Shown here one piece after another: positions 23,362 to 35,760 of a stretch of 64,000 bases of DNA. Source of the stretch: Dactylonectria macrodidyma (lineage: Eukaryota; Ascomycota; Sordariomycetes; Hypocreales; Nectriaceae); NCBI GenBank assembly GCA_020744425.1, contig JAGMUV010000032.1, forward strand, positions 186,001 to 250,000, written 5' to 3'. The notes under the pieces were generated by a model. The model had not been told where the DNA came from, made no database searches, and saw only the letters and a program-made list of their open reading frames with translations. The first letter of the stretch is position 1. Each line of letters begins with the position of its first letter. A program made the position numbers and the translations under genes.

Positions 23362-26300
23362 ACCCTGCTTCGGGCCCTGCAGGATAGGTATGAGAGAGTG
23401 AAGCTGGCGATAACTGACCCCATAAGCTCTGCCATCTTCTTCCACCGCGAAGTAGAGATGTTCTTTGAGCATTACGTCAAGGTTGGGGAGGAATCTGTGT
23501 TTGGTCGGATTGGACAGTATTTCGCCGCTGTCGAGACCAACGAACGCGGTGCTCTTCATGTCCATGGTTTGCTATGGCTCGAAGGGAACTTGGAGCTCGG
23601 GGAGTTCATCGGTGCTCATGGAAACGGGGAGGATGATGAGAGTGCGGCGATGGAACGGGAAGGAATCCTGAAATATGTCGATTCTGTCTTTACCGAGGTA
23701 TGTGCATCCATATATCCACGTAACCAAAAGCCAACGCAGGTCGGAAGCTAAACTATTATCTAGGATCTGGACGAATCCGCTGCCTTTAATGAGGAGAGCG
23801 AGACTAGGGTAGTTTACGACAACATATCCCACTTGATGATCGATACGGGGCGCTTCTCTGAACAGTTTGACAATGAAGCCCACTTTTGCGCGGGCAGGGT
23901 CCAGATGCATGTCCACACTGCAACTTGTGTCAAATACTCTCACATCAAGGAGGGAGGGAAGAAGCCCACGTGTCGATTCCATGCGCCTTGGAAGCTCTTT
24001 ACAAAAAGCAAATTCGGCGCGGATGGTATACTTCGGCTCCAACGCTCACATCCCATGATCAACCGATGGAACAAGCCAATGGCGGTTGGGCTGCGGCACA
24101 ATCACGACATCTCCTTCATCGGAACCCAAAGCAAGACAATGGCGCTGATATACTACCTGACAAACTACGCCACAAAAATCGAAGATCCGATCTGGAAGAG
24201 AGTGGCCATAGCAGCAGAGCTCTTTCCGAGTATCAGCACAACCAGCGCCGTGGGGCTTGGTGCAACAACTGCAAACTACGAAGCCAAGGCAAATATAAAC
24301 CGCCAGTATCTGATGAGAATCGCAAACAGAATATTCACCGAGAGGCCATTATCGCAGGTGGAGGTAATTGCGCACTTCTTGGATTACCCAAGTGAGTTCT
24401 CAAGTACCAAACAATGGTCATATGTGAATATGACAACGATATACTGGGCAATACTCCGACGCTGGCCGCATCTCCAGCAATGCAGTACCGGTAGCACTAT
24501 AGGCGACGACGATGATGGACCTATCGAGAACATAGGTGGCAATGGCAACGGCAACGACGCGGAAGCCAGCGCGGAGAGGGTCTTGGTGGGTAGCGATGGC
24601 AAGAAGCTACCATACATTGAAGCCTACCACCACCGTGGAGAGGTGCTGCAGACATTATGCTTCTATGACTACATGTCGCTTGTTACATTACAAAAGAGGA
24701 TAGATTCATCTTCCAAGGAGTTGGTGAAGATAGAATTTGAAATGAACTGGAAGCCGGGAAGGGACTGGGTGCAGGTTCTAAGACCGCTGGGGAAGTATGC
24801 AGTGCCATGCATGAACGGGTTTCTCGATATGGACTTTGATATTGACACAAACGCAGACAGATACCGCAGGTAAGCACAAGCCATTTAATTGTACAGATAA
24901 ACAAAGAGCATGTACTGATATTAGTACTAGAGCTGCAGTACAGCACCTTGCACTCTTCGTACCATGGGAGAAGTTTATTACAGCAGCGTCTGGTGACATC
25001 AACGAAATCTGGGAGCACTGGAGACGGCGACTCCCCAAAAGACTCCAGACTATCGCAGGCAACATCCAGTTCTTGAAGCGATCAGCGGAAGATGCGCGGC
25101 GAGATGCAAAGCAGTGGGCGGCTGCGGGGGACGACGCCGTTTTGGATGACATCGACGCTATGGGGTATGATCTCCAAGATCCTACAGGCCCAATAAAAGC
25201 ATATCGCCCAGACCAGGTTGGCCAGCTTGGCCGATTGATTGAGACAGTACGAGGTGCTACAGCCCCTAGCCAGGTGACCGCTGGTTCGGAGCATCTTTTG
25301 CAGATGCTAGATCAGCTCCGCGAAGCCCAAGCAGATATCACCGAGTTTGCGGATGACGTCGAGACTGTCGCTTCCGCAGAGAACCCAGAGCAGTACCAGC
25401 CAACCATGGTAGCCAGGAGCGAGCTCCCAACGCAACGTCAGCTTAGAGGGATCAAGAGCAAGCAGGATCAAGCTGACAAGGAAATTGTGAAAAGGATCCA
25501 AGGCTCTGATGGAGTTCAGATCACGCAGAACACAGCTGCCGGCGCAGAAGCATCACTGAACCATACCTTCGCGGGCGCGGGAGAAGATATTATAGAAATG
25601 TCAGAAACAGACACCCGGAACACTCAGAGACCCAGTGCCAGGGTCGCCTTTGGACCGTCGACAACATTCCTCCATGCCGGTCGGGAGATTGCAAGGAGGT
25701 TCACCTTGAACGAGCGGCAGGAAATCGCCTTCCTTTTAGTGTGTCGCCATCTCGATACCATCCCGGATGAAGATAACAGCGATAATTTTGGTAGCAGTAA
25801 TGTCGAGAACAATGATAACGCACAACTATGCGAGTTCCTGGGTGGGGAGGGCGGCACCGGGAAGTCCAGGGTCATCGAGGCGTTGGCGGAATTGTTCGCT
25901 AGCAAAGACATATCGCACAGGCTGCTCATGACGGCGACATCGGGGGCCGCAGCAGCGCGGATCAACGGCGTGACTATTCACTCCGCCTGTGGGATGCAAC
26001 CCAACGCATCCGGCAGCAATGCCGACGATGGCAGCACGGTAACCTACGTGGACGGTGATGGTCGAAGAAGATGGAGAGGAAAGTGGCTGCTCATCATTGA
26101 CGAGGTGAGCATGCTGGGCCTCCAGACGCTCTCCGACATCAACAAGCGACTTTGCGCCTCCCGGGGATCGAATCAAGATTTTGGCGGGATCCCAGTGGTG
26201 CTACTATCAGGAGATTTCCACCAGTTCCGCCCAGTGCAAAACAAGTCGCTATTGACGCCATGGTCCGCCCTCAGGATTGCGGACGAAATGAGGGCGCACG

Positions 26301-27540
26301 CACTCTGGGCTCGATTTACCACCGTCGTTATGCTCACCGAACAGGTGCGCGCAGCGGGGGACCCGGAGCTGCAGCGGCTGCTGACTCGGATCCGGCAGGG
26401 GCAGCAAGACGAGTCCGACATGGAGCTTCTTAATAGCCGGTGCTTTCAGGAAGGCCGAGCCATACCATGGGGCAAGGGCATCACAGCAGTCACACCCCTC
26501 AACAGCACCAGGTGGTGCCTGAACATGGATGCGGTCTTGGCCTTCCAGAGGCACCACCAGAAGCCAGTCCGGATATTTCTACCCCAGCACCGTTGGGGTA
26601 AACCCAATACATTGCCGGTAACGGAGGAAGAAGCTACGCTCATGGCCAGCGTCGGGGATGACAGCAAGATCTGTGTGCCGGCCACATTCATGTTCGTGCC
26701 TGGTATGCCGGTTGTGGTGACCATGAATATAAACCCAGGCCACAAGCTCGTGAATGGCGCCAAGTACACAGCGTTAGAAGTTATACCAGACAGCAAAAGA
26801 TTCCCAGGGTATCAACTGGCCCCGAACATTATCCTCCACTTTGGACCACCTGCCGGCATCATCCTGTCGTCCGAGTCAACCAAGAAGTTCGAATTTGATG
26901 AAATGCCACCAGGCACAATCCTGCTTACTCCAACGAGTGCCCAAATACCAATCGAAAAGAAGAAGAGGGTCAAGAAGAGGCCTTGGCAGAGGCATAATGT
27001 GAGCCGGCGAGGACTTCCCTGCACTGCGGCATTCGCATGCACCGATTACAAAATCCAAGGCGAAACCCTCCTCCAGATTGCGCTGGAGCTGCGAGGAACC
27101 AGAACAAAGCTGAATACGACAACTGGACAACTCGAGCCGGGAAAGTGCGATCCGTACAGCCTGTATGTGCAGCTATCGCGGTGCAAATCGCTTGATGGTA
27201 TTATGTTGCTGTCAAAGGCACGGGTGCAGGACATAGTCGGGAATAAAATACCACAGGAAATGTTTGATGGCGAGGCTAGGCTGGAACAGTTGTGCGAGAG
27301 GACAGTAAATGAGGCCCGATTATCATTGTTGTCATATCCATCTGCACAAGAGTAGCGTTAATGTAATTTAGATAATAGGTTTCTTATATATAAATAGAAG
27401 TAGGTAGAAGGATAGAAAACCAATATATATATAATCAGAGCATAAGAGAGAATCTCATAAAATGTATATAAGGACAAGAATGGATGGATGGATTTTATTT
27501 CGCCCGGGGGGACACACCCCAGAGGGCCTTTGCGCTAAGC

Positions 27541-28086
27541 TATTTTCGTTTCATACGGTTCTTCCATAATCGCCCGAAGCCCCACAATTTCACTTTACTG
27601 ATTGGTCCAATCTGATGTATATGCAGTGACAGGCCTGCTTGAAGGCCAATTTCTTCCAATAACGTGACCAAATCCCAATGACGCTAAACTTCTCTTGTGA
27701 CGCTAAACTTCTCTTGGAAATTGGCCTGAGCATGCTGAGGTAACGAGTTCCCACGTACATTTCACGTGCATTTCACGTGCATTTCACGTGTCTCTTAACA
27801 AGAAACCCTCCAAAAAAGAGGGGATTGGCACGTCTGGGGCCATTCGGATGGGGTTAATCCGGACCAACAGGAGGTGCAGTTGCGCTTCCGAATCGGGTAA
27901 TTTTGGCAGGGGGGGGGGGACCAAATTTTGGGGTTGGAAATCCCAGAGCTTAAGAAGACCTTTCGTACCGAAAGGCATAAAGGCCTCAATTCAACACAAA
28001 TCAATAAGATAACTATATTAGGAGGATCCCACAAGCCCCAAATATCCATTGATCCAGCTTTTGTGCCCTTGCGACCTGTTGTTGTG
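27541..28086. other. Gap with short repeats between Helitron and MULE
   Basis: Contains two tandem copies of TGACGCTAAACTTCTCTTG (about 27679-27716), three CATTTCACGTG units (about 27758-27790), and the 90-bp dispersed repeat at 27887-27977. No gene seen. Confidence 0.6.
27887..27977. repeat. Short dispersed repeat shared with 15632-15722
   Basis: Second copy of the CCGAATCGGGTAATTTTG / poly-G / TTTCGTACCGAAA block, in the same orientation. Confidence 0.8.
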
Positions 28087-28173
28087 GGCGCTGTCTAGGC
28101 GCACAGGTCCTGTGTGCTCGGGGCACAGCCCCCCCTGTCGGCGGGCTAGGGGCACAGTCCCCTGACTAAGCAT
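28087..28173 (+). repeat. Left 87-bp terminal inverted repeat of the MULE
   Basis: Identical to the reverse complement of 30924-31010. It is G+C-rich and contains internal short palindromes (CACAGGTCCTGTGTG). Confidence 0.95.
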
Positions 28174-28719
28174 TTCCTTCCGTTGAATCAGGAACTGACT
28201 GAATACACCAACGCATTCAACAGAGCCGATGACTACCTTTTAAATATGATTGTTGAAATGGGGGTGGGGAGAGTTATCCAAATTTACACAGCTACGGCAA
28301 CTAGAGGATACTCGACGGCTTTTGTACCAAGTGATCGTCTAACACCCATTACTTCTAATAATGATATAGTCTTCTGTACGCCCATGAGCTAAGTGCAAAG
28401 CATCTTGTTCCTTACTGTCCGCTTCGATTCTCCCCCAAATATCTTTGACTCCCCTTCTTCTATTCGCTAAAGGATCGTCTCCTATCTCCTCGGCAACCTG
28501 TGCTTTAACTCGCTCATCCTCCGCTTTATTCTAGTCCAAATACGCTATCATCTCTTCTTTCGTCTAATCTCTTGATCCTGTTGACGTGATACAGCGCTTG
28601 GACATCTGCTTGTAGTCTAAGTACTACTCGTAGCTCGGCTTGTTATACCTTAGTGGGAGTCCCATCGCCTTGCGATATTGTTGGTTCGTCTTGATGCTGC
28701 CAGCCGGCTGCGCTGCGTA

Positions 28720-30837
28720 CTACGCGCTCCTTGCGGCGACGTATCTTCCATATATCGCCTCTGGCGAGTCGTACCTCGGTAGTAATGGTGATGGCGGGCT
28801 AGGTGAAGGAGATGGTTTATGAGCAAGGGATTCTGGCTGCTGAGAGGCGCTACCGGGCGAGTCTTGTAGGATCCCGGTTACAGTCTCTGACTGATTAGTG
28901 AGGACTGTTGGTGCTGTTGTCATTGCCGATGCTTCTGTTACTGCTAGTGCCTTTGCCTCTGCTGCTACCCTTTCCAAAAGCTCTTGATGCTGCAAGGGAC
29001 ATGCCTTCGAATTCATTTGGTGACCAACTTCATGGTATTTACTACATTTTGACGGGGCCTTCGCTCTTGCCTTTCCTATAGCCTTAGTGGCTTCAAAGGA
29101 GCTCGGTAGTCTTCTTGTACTTGATTTTGGTAAGTTCGATATGGCAGGCCTTGTATCTATTCGAGTGCGAGGCTTAAGAAGTAATTGTTGCTGCCCTGAG
29201 CGCTTGAGGTGCTAATGCTTGTGGAAGTGTTCAAGAAGAAGAACTTTGCCTTGTTCTTGCAGGGTTTGAAGTAAGTGAGCGCAAGGCAATCCCATTGTTC
29301 GTATAAAAACGCTAGTGCAGCGGGGCAGGGGGAAGTTTTTATCTAAAAGCCGCTTTCGTTGCTCTTCAACCTTCCTCAACGCCTCAAAAGATACCCAGCC
29401 TTGAACAGCGCTATATAGAGCTATACGAAGCTCAATTGGTTGTCGAAGTTGCTGCTGGGCTTGATTTGACTGTAGCTGATGGACTTGGTTGGTAACAGCT
29501 CGTGTAATAGCACCCCAAGCCTTAAATAAATCTAGTGTAGACATATTTAAATAGCTTTTAAGCAAGCTATGAATTCCTTCTACACGGGAGGTAATAACAG
29601 TACTAAAGTGGAGATGTTGATCAACCCAAGCTTTTACAAGCTTCTCCTTGTGAGGGTTTAGCCATGTTGTATGCAAATATCTAATCTTATTGGCGTAGGC
29701 GGGTAGATACTGCTGCTCAAGCTACTGAACCCGCTGATCAAAGGTTACCTGATCAGCTGATTGAATGATAAAATGCCACTGGTTATAGAACTCCTGCCAC
29801 CTAAGAAGCCCTGCCTCCATTATCTTTGGGTCCGTCCGGTATTGAATAAAGGCTGGCCGACAATAAGCAAGGACTGCCTTATTAGCATGCTAAAGGCATA
29901 GCAGAAGGACTGTAAAGAGAAAGCAGATAGCAACTGCATTTATATAAGCTAAAGCGCAGTCTGTAATAATGATAGATGGAAAGCTTGTATTGCAGATCTT
30001 ATATAACGACTTCAGTCGTTCGAGAGCCCATAGGTAGTCTTGTTCCTCTTCGCCGCTGAGGAATGTAAAGGCAATGCAGAATGATCGTTAGTAGGCATTA
30101 ACGCCGATAATATCCAGAAGCGGCATGCTATATCGGTTCGTCTTATATGTGCAGTCTAAAAGAAGAAGGTCGGAGTACGCTTGCAGATACGCAAGTAAGT
30201 CAGGATGAGCAAATAAAACTGCTGTAACCCTGCCTTCACTATCCACCTGCATACGATTCTAAAAGCCCTCTTGGTCTAGTTAGTTAATAAGAGCATGCAT
30301 TGTATTTTCGCTAAAGCGAGATGATCGTCGAGCTTCTGCGATACTGTTCGAGATATCCTTCTGGGTTGTAATGGAATTTGAATGTTACTGTATATAGGAT
30401 GTGATCTCCTTTGAGCTGATTCTAGCCTTTATAAGATTGCTAATTGTTAATTTATCGTCTTTTGAGAGCTTTCGTAGAACAGGATGGGCAGTCGGGTGGG
30501 TGCTTGGCGTGTGGTTATGTACAGCATATTGACTATCCGATCGATATCATACAACCCAGCCAGATGCGTCCGGTAACTCCTTTGCGATGATAGAGAACGG
30601 GCAGAGAGTACTTCGAGTGCAGGTTGCCCGAACACGGCTTCTTGAGGCGCTTGGAGGCCGACGGGCATGATCGCAAGTGAAGTATACTGTAAGCCTCCCA
30701 GACTTGCCTTTGTTGGCCCTTCCTGTAATAAAGGCATAGCCTCGTGGCGATGCCCAGTCATTGATCGCTTGGAATAGATCATCTCTAGATGCATATGTAT
30801 GCTCAGGAGGTAAGCAGTCTTCCGGAAATTGATCCAT
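28720..30837 (-). pseudogene. MULE transposase with FAR1-type N-terminus and SWIM zinc finger, many nonsense codons
   Basis: Reading starts MDQFPEDCLPPEHTY at 30837. It has a FAR1-like region (EAINDW-type helix, YFTCDHARRP), then the DDE core with LLDCTYKTNRYSMP and ITDCALAYINAV, then a SWIM finger (CTSVF ... GLPCAH). The tail holds a damaged zinc knuckle (CSKYHEVGH ... KAC, second Cys now Tyr) and runs to 28720. The frame is never shifted but is broken by at least eight stops. They follow GWVV, SYIQ, ALIN, QEGF, VNAY, LLCL, QRVQ and FHKH. Every one is explained by a single C-to-T or G-to-A change from Arg, Gln or Trp, as expected from repeat-induced point mutation. Related to the fungal Hop family. 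Confidence 0.88.
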
Positions 30838-30923
30838 TGAGGTTAATTGATAACATGATGCAGAGGTCAGGATGAAGATGCTTAGCCCCTGAAAATTGCT
30901 CCCTTGAAATTGCGTCAAGATGG

Positions 30924-31010
30924 ATGCTTAGTCAGGGGACTGTGCCCCTAGCCCGCCGACAGGGGGGGCTGTGCCCCGAGCACACAGGACCTGTGCGCCT
31001 AGACAGCGCC
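30924..31010 (-). repeat. Right 87-bp terminal inverted repeat of the MULE
   Basis: Perfect inverted match of 28087-28173. The 9-bp target duplication follows directly. Confidence 0.95.
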
Positions 31011-31930
31011 GTTGTTGTGGAGTTGTAGCCGTCTAGGGCAGTCGCGTCGCGAAATCTCCAGCATCAGCAAGCGACCACGACCCGTTGGTACCTCAATTTC
31101 CTCATCCGCGTTGGTTTAATTGACATCAATGCTGACTGCACAGAAAGACGCGAAGTCTGCCGACAACGAGCCCATGCGTTTAATTCCTCCTTCCAACCTT
31201 TGTTCGAGTCGACATCCACGTATTGATGGTGCTGGATATCCTACTGATATCATCGCCTCATTGGCCCACTATCATGTTCCTTATCATGTTATCCTGTTAT
31301 CTTATCCTGTTATCTTGTAATCTGTATTTTTTCTTATCTTGTTCTGTTTAACATGTTAAGGGATTTCTTTACATGTTATACAGGTTGCCCATGTATGGCG
31401 ACGAGAAGCAAGGTCACGCTGACTAAGTAGCTAGCTAAGACAGCGTGTGGTAGAACCCAAGGATTCATCGAGACCAAGACCGTTTTGGTACCACCACTCG
31501 CAGCCGTTAGATCGTCCCAAAGGCGGGAGCCGGATTAAGCGATGATATGGAAACCTCACTGGAAGATAACTCAGGGCAAAAGGAGTTTTTGAGACCAACC
31601 ACGTTTTTCTGTGTTATGTTAAACTGACGTCAGCCCAAGTGGTCTTCTACTCAAGAACATGCGTATAAGGAGCGTGCGTGGTTCGAGGATGATCCAGGGC
31701 TAGCTCTGAAACAAGATGAACAAGAGCCGCTCTCGTCACCTGAACCCAAAACCTAAAACCAAAAAAGTGTGTCCCTTTCATTCCCCTATTGCTCTGTCCA
31801 ATGTCGAACCTTCCCAGTCCACTGCAGTAAACCCTACATGGTCGACAAGCTTTCCCTAGCCGCGCCTCACAAGTCTAGAGCCTGGACCCAGAGAACCGCC
31901 AGTATTGACCACGGGCTCCAGCAAGGGAGT

Positions 31931-32349
31931 TTAGTCGAAGATGACCTTGGCGTTGCCGAAGGCGGCACAGGTTTGCTCGGCGTCCTCTCCCTACATTCGG
32001 TGGTTAGCGTGGCAGTATTTTGGGGAGACGACCTGTCAGGTCCAGAGACGGCCGAAGCTGTTCGCGTATCACGCACGTTGTTGTTGCAGCACACAGTGAT
32101 GCTGTTGCAATTGTTGGTCATGTCAGAGCACTTGAAGTAGATATCGCCGCCACCAGACGCCAATGAGTCTTCGCCGCCATTAGCCTCAGCATTGCAGCAG
32201 TAAGGAGAGCCACTGCTGCAGGTGATTTGCTGGACAACGGGGGCAGCCGGCTTGTTAGGCTTGTTAGGCTTGTTTGGCTTGTAACCGCCGGGAGCAGCGA
32301 GAGCGCCGGTAGCAGCGATGAGAAGAGCGACGATAGAGGTAACCTGCAT
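31931..32349 (-). CDS. Hydrophobin 1, left copy
   Basis: Small secreted surface-active protein of 110 residues that would coat aerial hyphae or spores. Exons on the minus strand are 32349-32077 and 31990-31931. The intron has GTGCGT...GTAG ends and is 86 bp. A signal peptide, MQVTSIVALLIAATGALA, is followed by three PNK repeats. The eight-cysteine hydrophobin pattern is complete: C-SSGSPY-CC, then C-SDMTNN-C-NSITV-CC, then a final C in EQTCAAFGNAKVIFD. Spacing fits class I-like proteins better than class II. The gene appears identical to the right copy, including intron and at least 280 bp upstream. It is divergent from hydrophobin 2 (33697), 1.35 kb away. Confidence 0.88.
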
Positions 32350-33086
32350 TTTGGTTGTTGAAAAGTGTTGATGATCTCAGAAAGAGAAGTGAACAGTGGA
32401 CAGGATTTGGTTGTAATGAGGTTGCTTGTTGACTGTGTGATGTCTGGGAGTGATGAGAATCGTTGAAAGTGGAAGGGATATCCCATTCTTATACCTTTTT
32501 CTGCTGAGGACTCTTGTAATCTTTATCGACCCTGATGAATGCAAAGTTGGTCTAAGACTCTCGGAGACCAGTGCCTAACGCCCCTTTCTGCATCTCTCGA
32601 CCGGAATTTTGAAACTATTGAACTCATTTTCAGCTTCTGACACCATTCTGAACGCATTCAAGATGACGTAGAAAGTCTGTTCATGGTCATCCAACCCAAT
32701 ATCTTTATCTGATTCGTCAAGAACAATGGAAGAGACGATGAGAGGCGGCATCTAGGCACGGTCCGGATGAGTCGAGTCCGACTGGGCATCAAGCCAAAAG
32801 CCCGAGAAGTCATCACGATGAGATCACAATGAGGCCGGGCACATGCCAAGAGCCCGAGAAGTCATCACAATGAGATCACAATGAGGCCGAGCGCATGTAT
32901 GGTGGGTTGGCATTGCACCAATGCTCCGATGCCTGTTTTAGCCAGCCACGGAGGCCCGAGTACCGAGCGTGGAGAGATGATAGAAAATGATGCAAAGTGA
33001 AGTCACCACTCAACAGTTGGGGCGTTCAAGGTTTTGGAGATTATTTGGTCCTCCGCCTTTGGTGGCTTCTGACTTGCATACAACTA

Positions 33087-33488
33087 CCCGTTGGCATTGT
33101 GGGCAAGCCGCCTACCAACCTCGTCCCGAGGTTGGGACGGAAAACCTGTGTCAGCTATATATGTGTCACCTTTAAACAGTTATCTTTATATTATATATGC
33201 AAGGGTGTTAGCACCGATAAGAAAATACATGAAAAAAGCTGCTCCTTTCTATAAAAATCCAGCCCGATAAGACCTCTTAGCACATTAAGGAATTTACCCA
33301 GACTTTACCATTTTTTTTTCCACTTTAGAGATGACTTTTAGATGTATTTCTTATCGGTACTAACACTTTTATATTCTTATCGCATAGAAAATTGTTCGAA
33401 AGTAACACTTATATACCCGGCTGACACAGGTTTTCCGTCCCAACCTCGGGACGAGATTGGTAGGCGGCTTGCCCACAATTCCAACGGG
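33087..33488. mobile_element. 402-bp MITE with long inverted ends and TA duplication
   Basis: Ends are about 75-bp inverted repeats, beginning CCCGTTGGCATTGTGGGCAA on the left and closing with the near-complement on the right. Both include GTCCCAACCTCGGGAC palindromes. It is flanked by TA at 33085-33086 and 33489-33490. The opposite arm of the inverted repeat lacks it: the sequence runs straight from the GACTTCCATGCC region into TTTGCCTCTGAATGATG. TA duplications suggest mobilisation by a Tc1/mariner/pogo transposase. No coding capacity. Confidence 0.88.
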
Positions 33489-33696
33489 TATTTGCCTCTG
33501 AATGACGAATCCGAGGCTAGGGAGGACATTTTCGTTCAAATAGCAACGGTTTCCCCTTCATCGTTTCCCACATCTGCAACCTCCCAGTCACTCTGGATTT
33601 CTTCTCACTCTATCTTTTTGCTCCCCTCGGTCTTTTCATTTTCCGTCACTGCCATCAGCCTTAACCTACTACCACTCGCGCTGTCACACCGCAACC

Positions 33697-34311
33697 ATGC
33701 ACGCTTCTGCTCTCTTTTACGGTCTTGTCTTCTTGCAGGCCGCTGTGGCATCCCCAGTTGTCGAGCCAATCGGCCCAGAGCCGGAGGTTAAGCCTCGAGA
33801 CATTGAGCCTAGGATGCCGGGTCCTGGGGACATTCCGTTCCCTCGATGGCCGGCCAAAAACCCCAATTACAAGAGTAAGTTGACCAGGATTCAGAACTTT
33901 CAGGAGGCTTACATGGCGGTAAATTGCTATTTCAGGAGGATACAATAACGACAACAACAACCACAACAAGAACAAGGATTGCTCGACCGGCGGCTCCAAC
34001 CAACAGACGAACATCTGTTCCGCAGGCGCTCCGTACTGCTGTACCAGCGATGGGAATGGTGGTGGGTGATCACACTTGCACCCAGACCATCCAGGAAGAG
34101 GCTGACGAGTTTTCTGCAGGCCACATCTGCCAGAACACAACCGCATGCGAGCAGACTGTCATTTGCTGCAACAATAACAACGGGGTAAGTGACTTCGGCA
34201 TCTCACCGGCCCCATCTCAGGTTCTCACAAAGATATGTCCAGTTCCAAATCTGCATTGGTGACATGGACTTCAATGTGCCAATCACTATTAATGTCTACT
34301 ATGATGATTAA
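33697..34311 (+). CDS. Hydrophobin 2, left copy (predicted four exons)
   Basis: Predicted secreted hydrophobin of about 145 residues. Exons are 33697-33874, 33936-34061, 34120-34184 and 34243-34311. The second intron (GTGGGT donor, GGCTGACGAG branch, CTGCAG acceptor) is inferred because it joins the two cysteine blocks in frame. The signal peptide is MHASALFYGLVFLQAAVAS, then a Pro/Glu-rich linker (PVVEPIGPEPEVKPRD) and an Asn-rich stretch. The cysteine pattern is C-SAGAPY-CC, then C-QNTTA-C-EQTVI-CC, then C in FQICIGDMDFNVPI, with one extra Cys before the set. The intron-exon layout is repeated in the right copy, though sequences differ. Alternative 3' acceptors for the last intron would change the C-terminus. 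Confidence 0.72.
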
Positions 34312-34451
34312 AAGGTGTTTGTTTTTCTGGGGTGCCGTAGAACAAAATTGGAAGATATAGGGTCTGGGATGAGGTTATTCAGATTCGCGGACACTCCTTT
34401 CGATGCCTCTGTGGGGATCTTTTCGACCTGGACACCCTCTTTTTCGGCTAG

Positions 34452-34851
34452 TGTGATGGGGATTATGAGCATCTGGGGTTTAATGAAGGTTGGCCAATGG
34501 CCGCTTAGGTCCCTACTTAAAGTGAACACCTGCCCAACTACTGGGCCAGGCACGCTTTTTCCCTTCTTCAACTTTTCAACGTATCTTTTGCATTGTGACG
34601 ACATTGATTCTTTAGCTATTCTAGAGACCCAAAAGCTGTCGCAGCAGCTTGTATCACTTCTATTCCGGTTTTGCCTTCTTCCCTGGTTCTAAAGCATTGA
34701 ATTCAATACTTGGCACATCCAGATCCCCAGTCCTGTCCTTGGTCTTGACTTATCCTCATCCTTGTCCCCAATCTTCAACCTCTAGGGTAACCAGCTTTGT
34801 CTCCTGGGTTGGTGGGTTGGGGTCGCACTGAGTGCCTCTTCCACCAACAAA
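34452..34851. mobile_element. 400-bp insertion in left arm, possible solo LTR
   Basis: Present in the left arm only; the right arm passes directly from CTCTTTTT into AGTACTCCGTAG. It starts TGTGATGGGGATTATGAGC and ends CCACCAACAA, flanked by CTAG at 34448-34451 and 34852-34855. On the minus strand it would begin TGTTGGTGGAAG and end ATCACA, the TG...CA ends of an LTR. The exact duplication is ambiguous (4 bp, or 5 bp with one mismatch). No ORF of note. Confidence 0.6.
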
Positions 34852-35760
34852 CTAGCCTAGTACTCCGTAGTTAGTGTGGCAATACGAGACCTCGTTTGGG
34901 ATCAAGCTTAATTCAACGCCTTTATTGCTATTGGCCATGCTGTCGTTGAGAACCCGAGTTCGCCGATTTTTTGAGCGTGGGACGTCGCGATGTCTCCACA
35001 TTAGCCCTAAATCCCTTTTCTACCTGGGAAGATTCGTGAGATGACATAGATGTTGATGGTGGGACAGGAGCTGCCCGTGATCACATCCGCCAATATTGTC
35101 TCACCGGTGCAGCTCGGTCATGACAACCGGCAGATCCAACGCGTAATATCTGTTATCCTAAGCTGAAGTCGCTCAATTGGCAACCATGACGTCAATACAA
35201 TCATAAGCCGGAGGATTGGATGAAGATGGGGCTATGGCGTTTTCCAAACGAATAGTTTTCGTACACATTCATTTGCAGTGCCTAGAATAGCTTGACTATC
35301 GGACGCGGCCAGTATGCAAACATCCGACTGCCTTCCCAATACCCAACGTCCCCGCATGGTTAGTCTATAAATGGAGCTACTCAAAGTTAATAGAAATGGG
35401 GCTCTCAGGCATGCAGGGGAATCCATATAGGGAGTCGGGCTGCTACAATAACGGTGGTGACTAGCGAAGCTTGTCTCAGCCCTGTCTCCGTCTGCCGGCG
35501 GGCGATCCAGGACGCCTAATGCCCCAACGAGATACTAGGCTGGCCCCCTCAGCACCCAGCTAAGCCTTGGTTGGATGCTGAGGCTTCGGATGGTTCGTCG
35601 TTGCATTGTAATACGTTGGGGAGCGAGCTGGAGTAACTACTTGCTGACGGCATAGGGGCGTTTGTAGCCGTATTCAAGGTCCTAGCACCAACAGCTGTGA
35701 TAGTCGCAGCGCCACTCATCATCCCCGCAGCTGTCGATTGGCTATCACATGTTCGGATGT

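Larger units (their letters stand above)
17521..27355 (+). pseudogene. Helitron RepHel protein (HUH replication initiator plus PIF1-like helicase), interrupted by hAT-2
   Basis: Pieces are 17521-19991, 23370-23697, 23764-24869 and 24925-27355. Introns are at 23698-23763 and 24870-24924. Without hAT-2 the frame is open for about 2,111 residues. The order is: Ser/Thr-rich N-terminus; cysteine-rich region (CMICYQ ... CPDCF ... CDNC, residues about 245-300); Helitron-like N domain; HUH motif HVHGLLW near 885; Tyr pair in YYLTNYATK near 1062; Walker A GGEGGTGKS near 1608; Walker B LLIIDEVSML near 1692; and the helicase end VQLSRCKSLDG. It would nick, unwind and replicate the element by rolling circle. 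The only defect I see is the hAT insertion. Confidence 0.88.
17521..27540 (+). mobile_element. Helitron (rolling-circle transposon), split by hAT-2
   Basis: Identified from its single RepHel gene. The listed start is the gene start; the true 5' terminus (expected TC) is not resolved and may lie in or before the minisatellite. A possible 3' terminus is the GC-rich inverted stretch CGGGGGGACACACCCC followed by GCGCTAAG near 27515-27540, which fits the hairpin plus CTRR pattern of Helitrons only loosely. hAT-2 at 19992-23361 interrupts the gene. Confidence 0.75.
28087..31010 (-). mobile_element. Mutator-like element (Hop-type MULE)
   Basis: Perfect 87-bp terminal inverted repeats (28087-28173 and 30924-31010), starting GGCGCTGTCTAGGCGCACAG. 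A perfect 9-bp target duplication GTTGTTGTG lies at 28078-28086 and 31011-31019, the hallmark length for MULEs. The one gene inside runs on the minus strand and is inactive by stop codons. Confidence 0.95.

Noticed and set aside
28087..28173. GC-rich repeated block as a possible CRISPR-like or tandem array
   Set aside because: It is one half of a simple terminal inverted repeat pair and there are no spaced repeats. CRISPR is not expected in fungi.
31769..32140. Long plus-strand frame opposite hydrophobin 1 (and its mirror at 44021-44392)
   Set aside because: It is antisense to the hydrophobin exons and 3' flank. The coding evidence (signal peptide, eight cysteines, intron) is on the other strand.
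33924..34262. 112-codon frame containing TCTQTIQEEADEFSAGHICQ as an alternative hydrophobin 2 product
   Set aside because: It reads the proposed second intron and puts the first cysteine block out of frame. Splicing GTGGGT...CTGCAG joins both blocks and has a CTGAC branch site.
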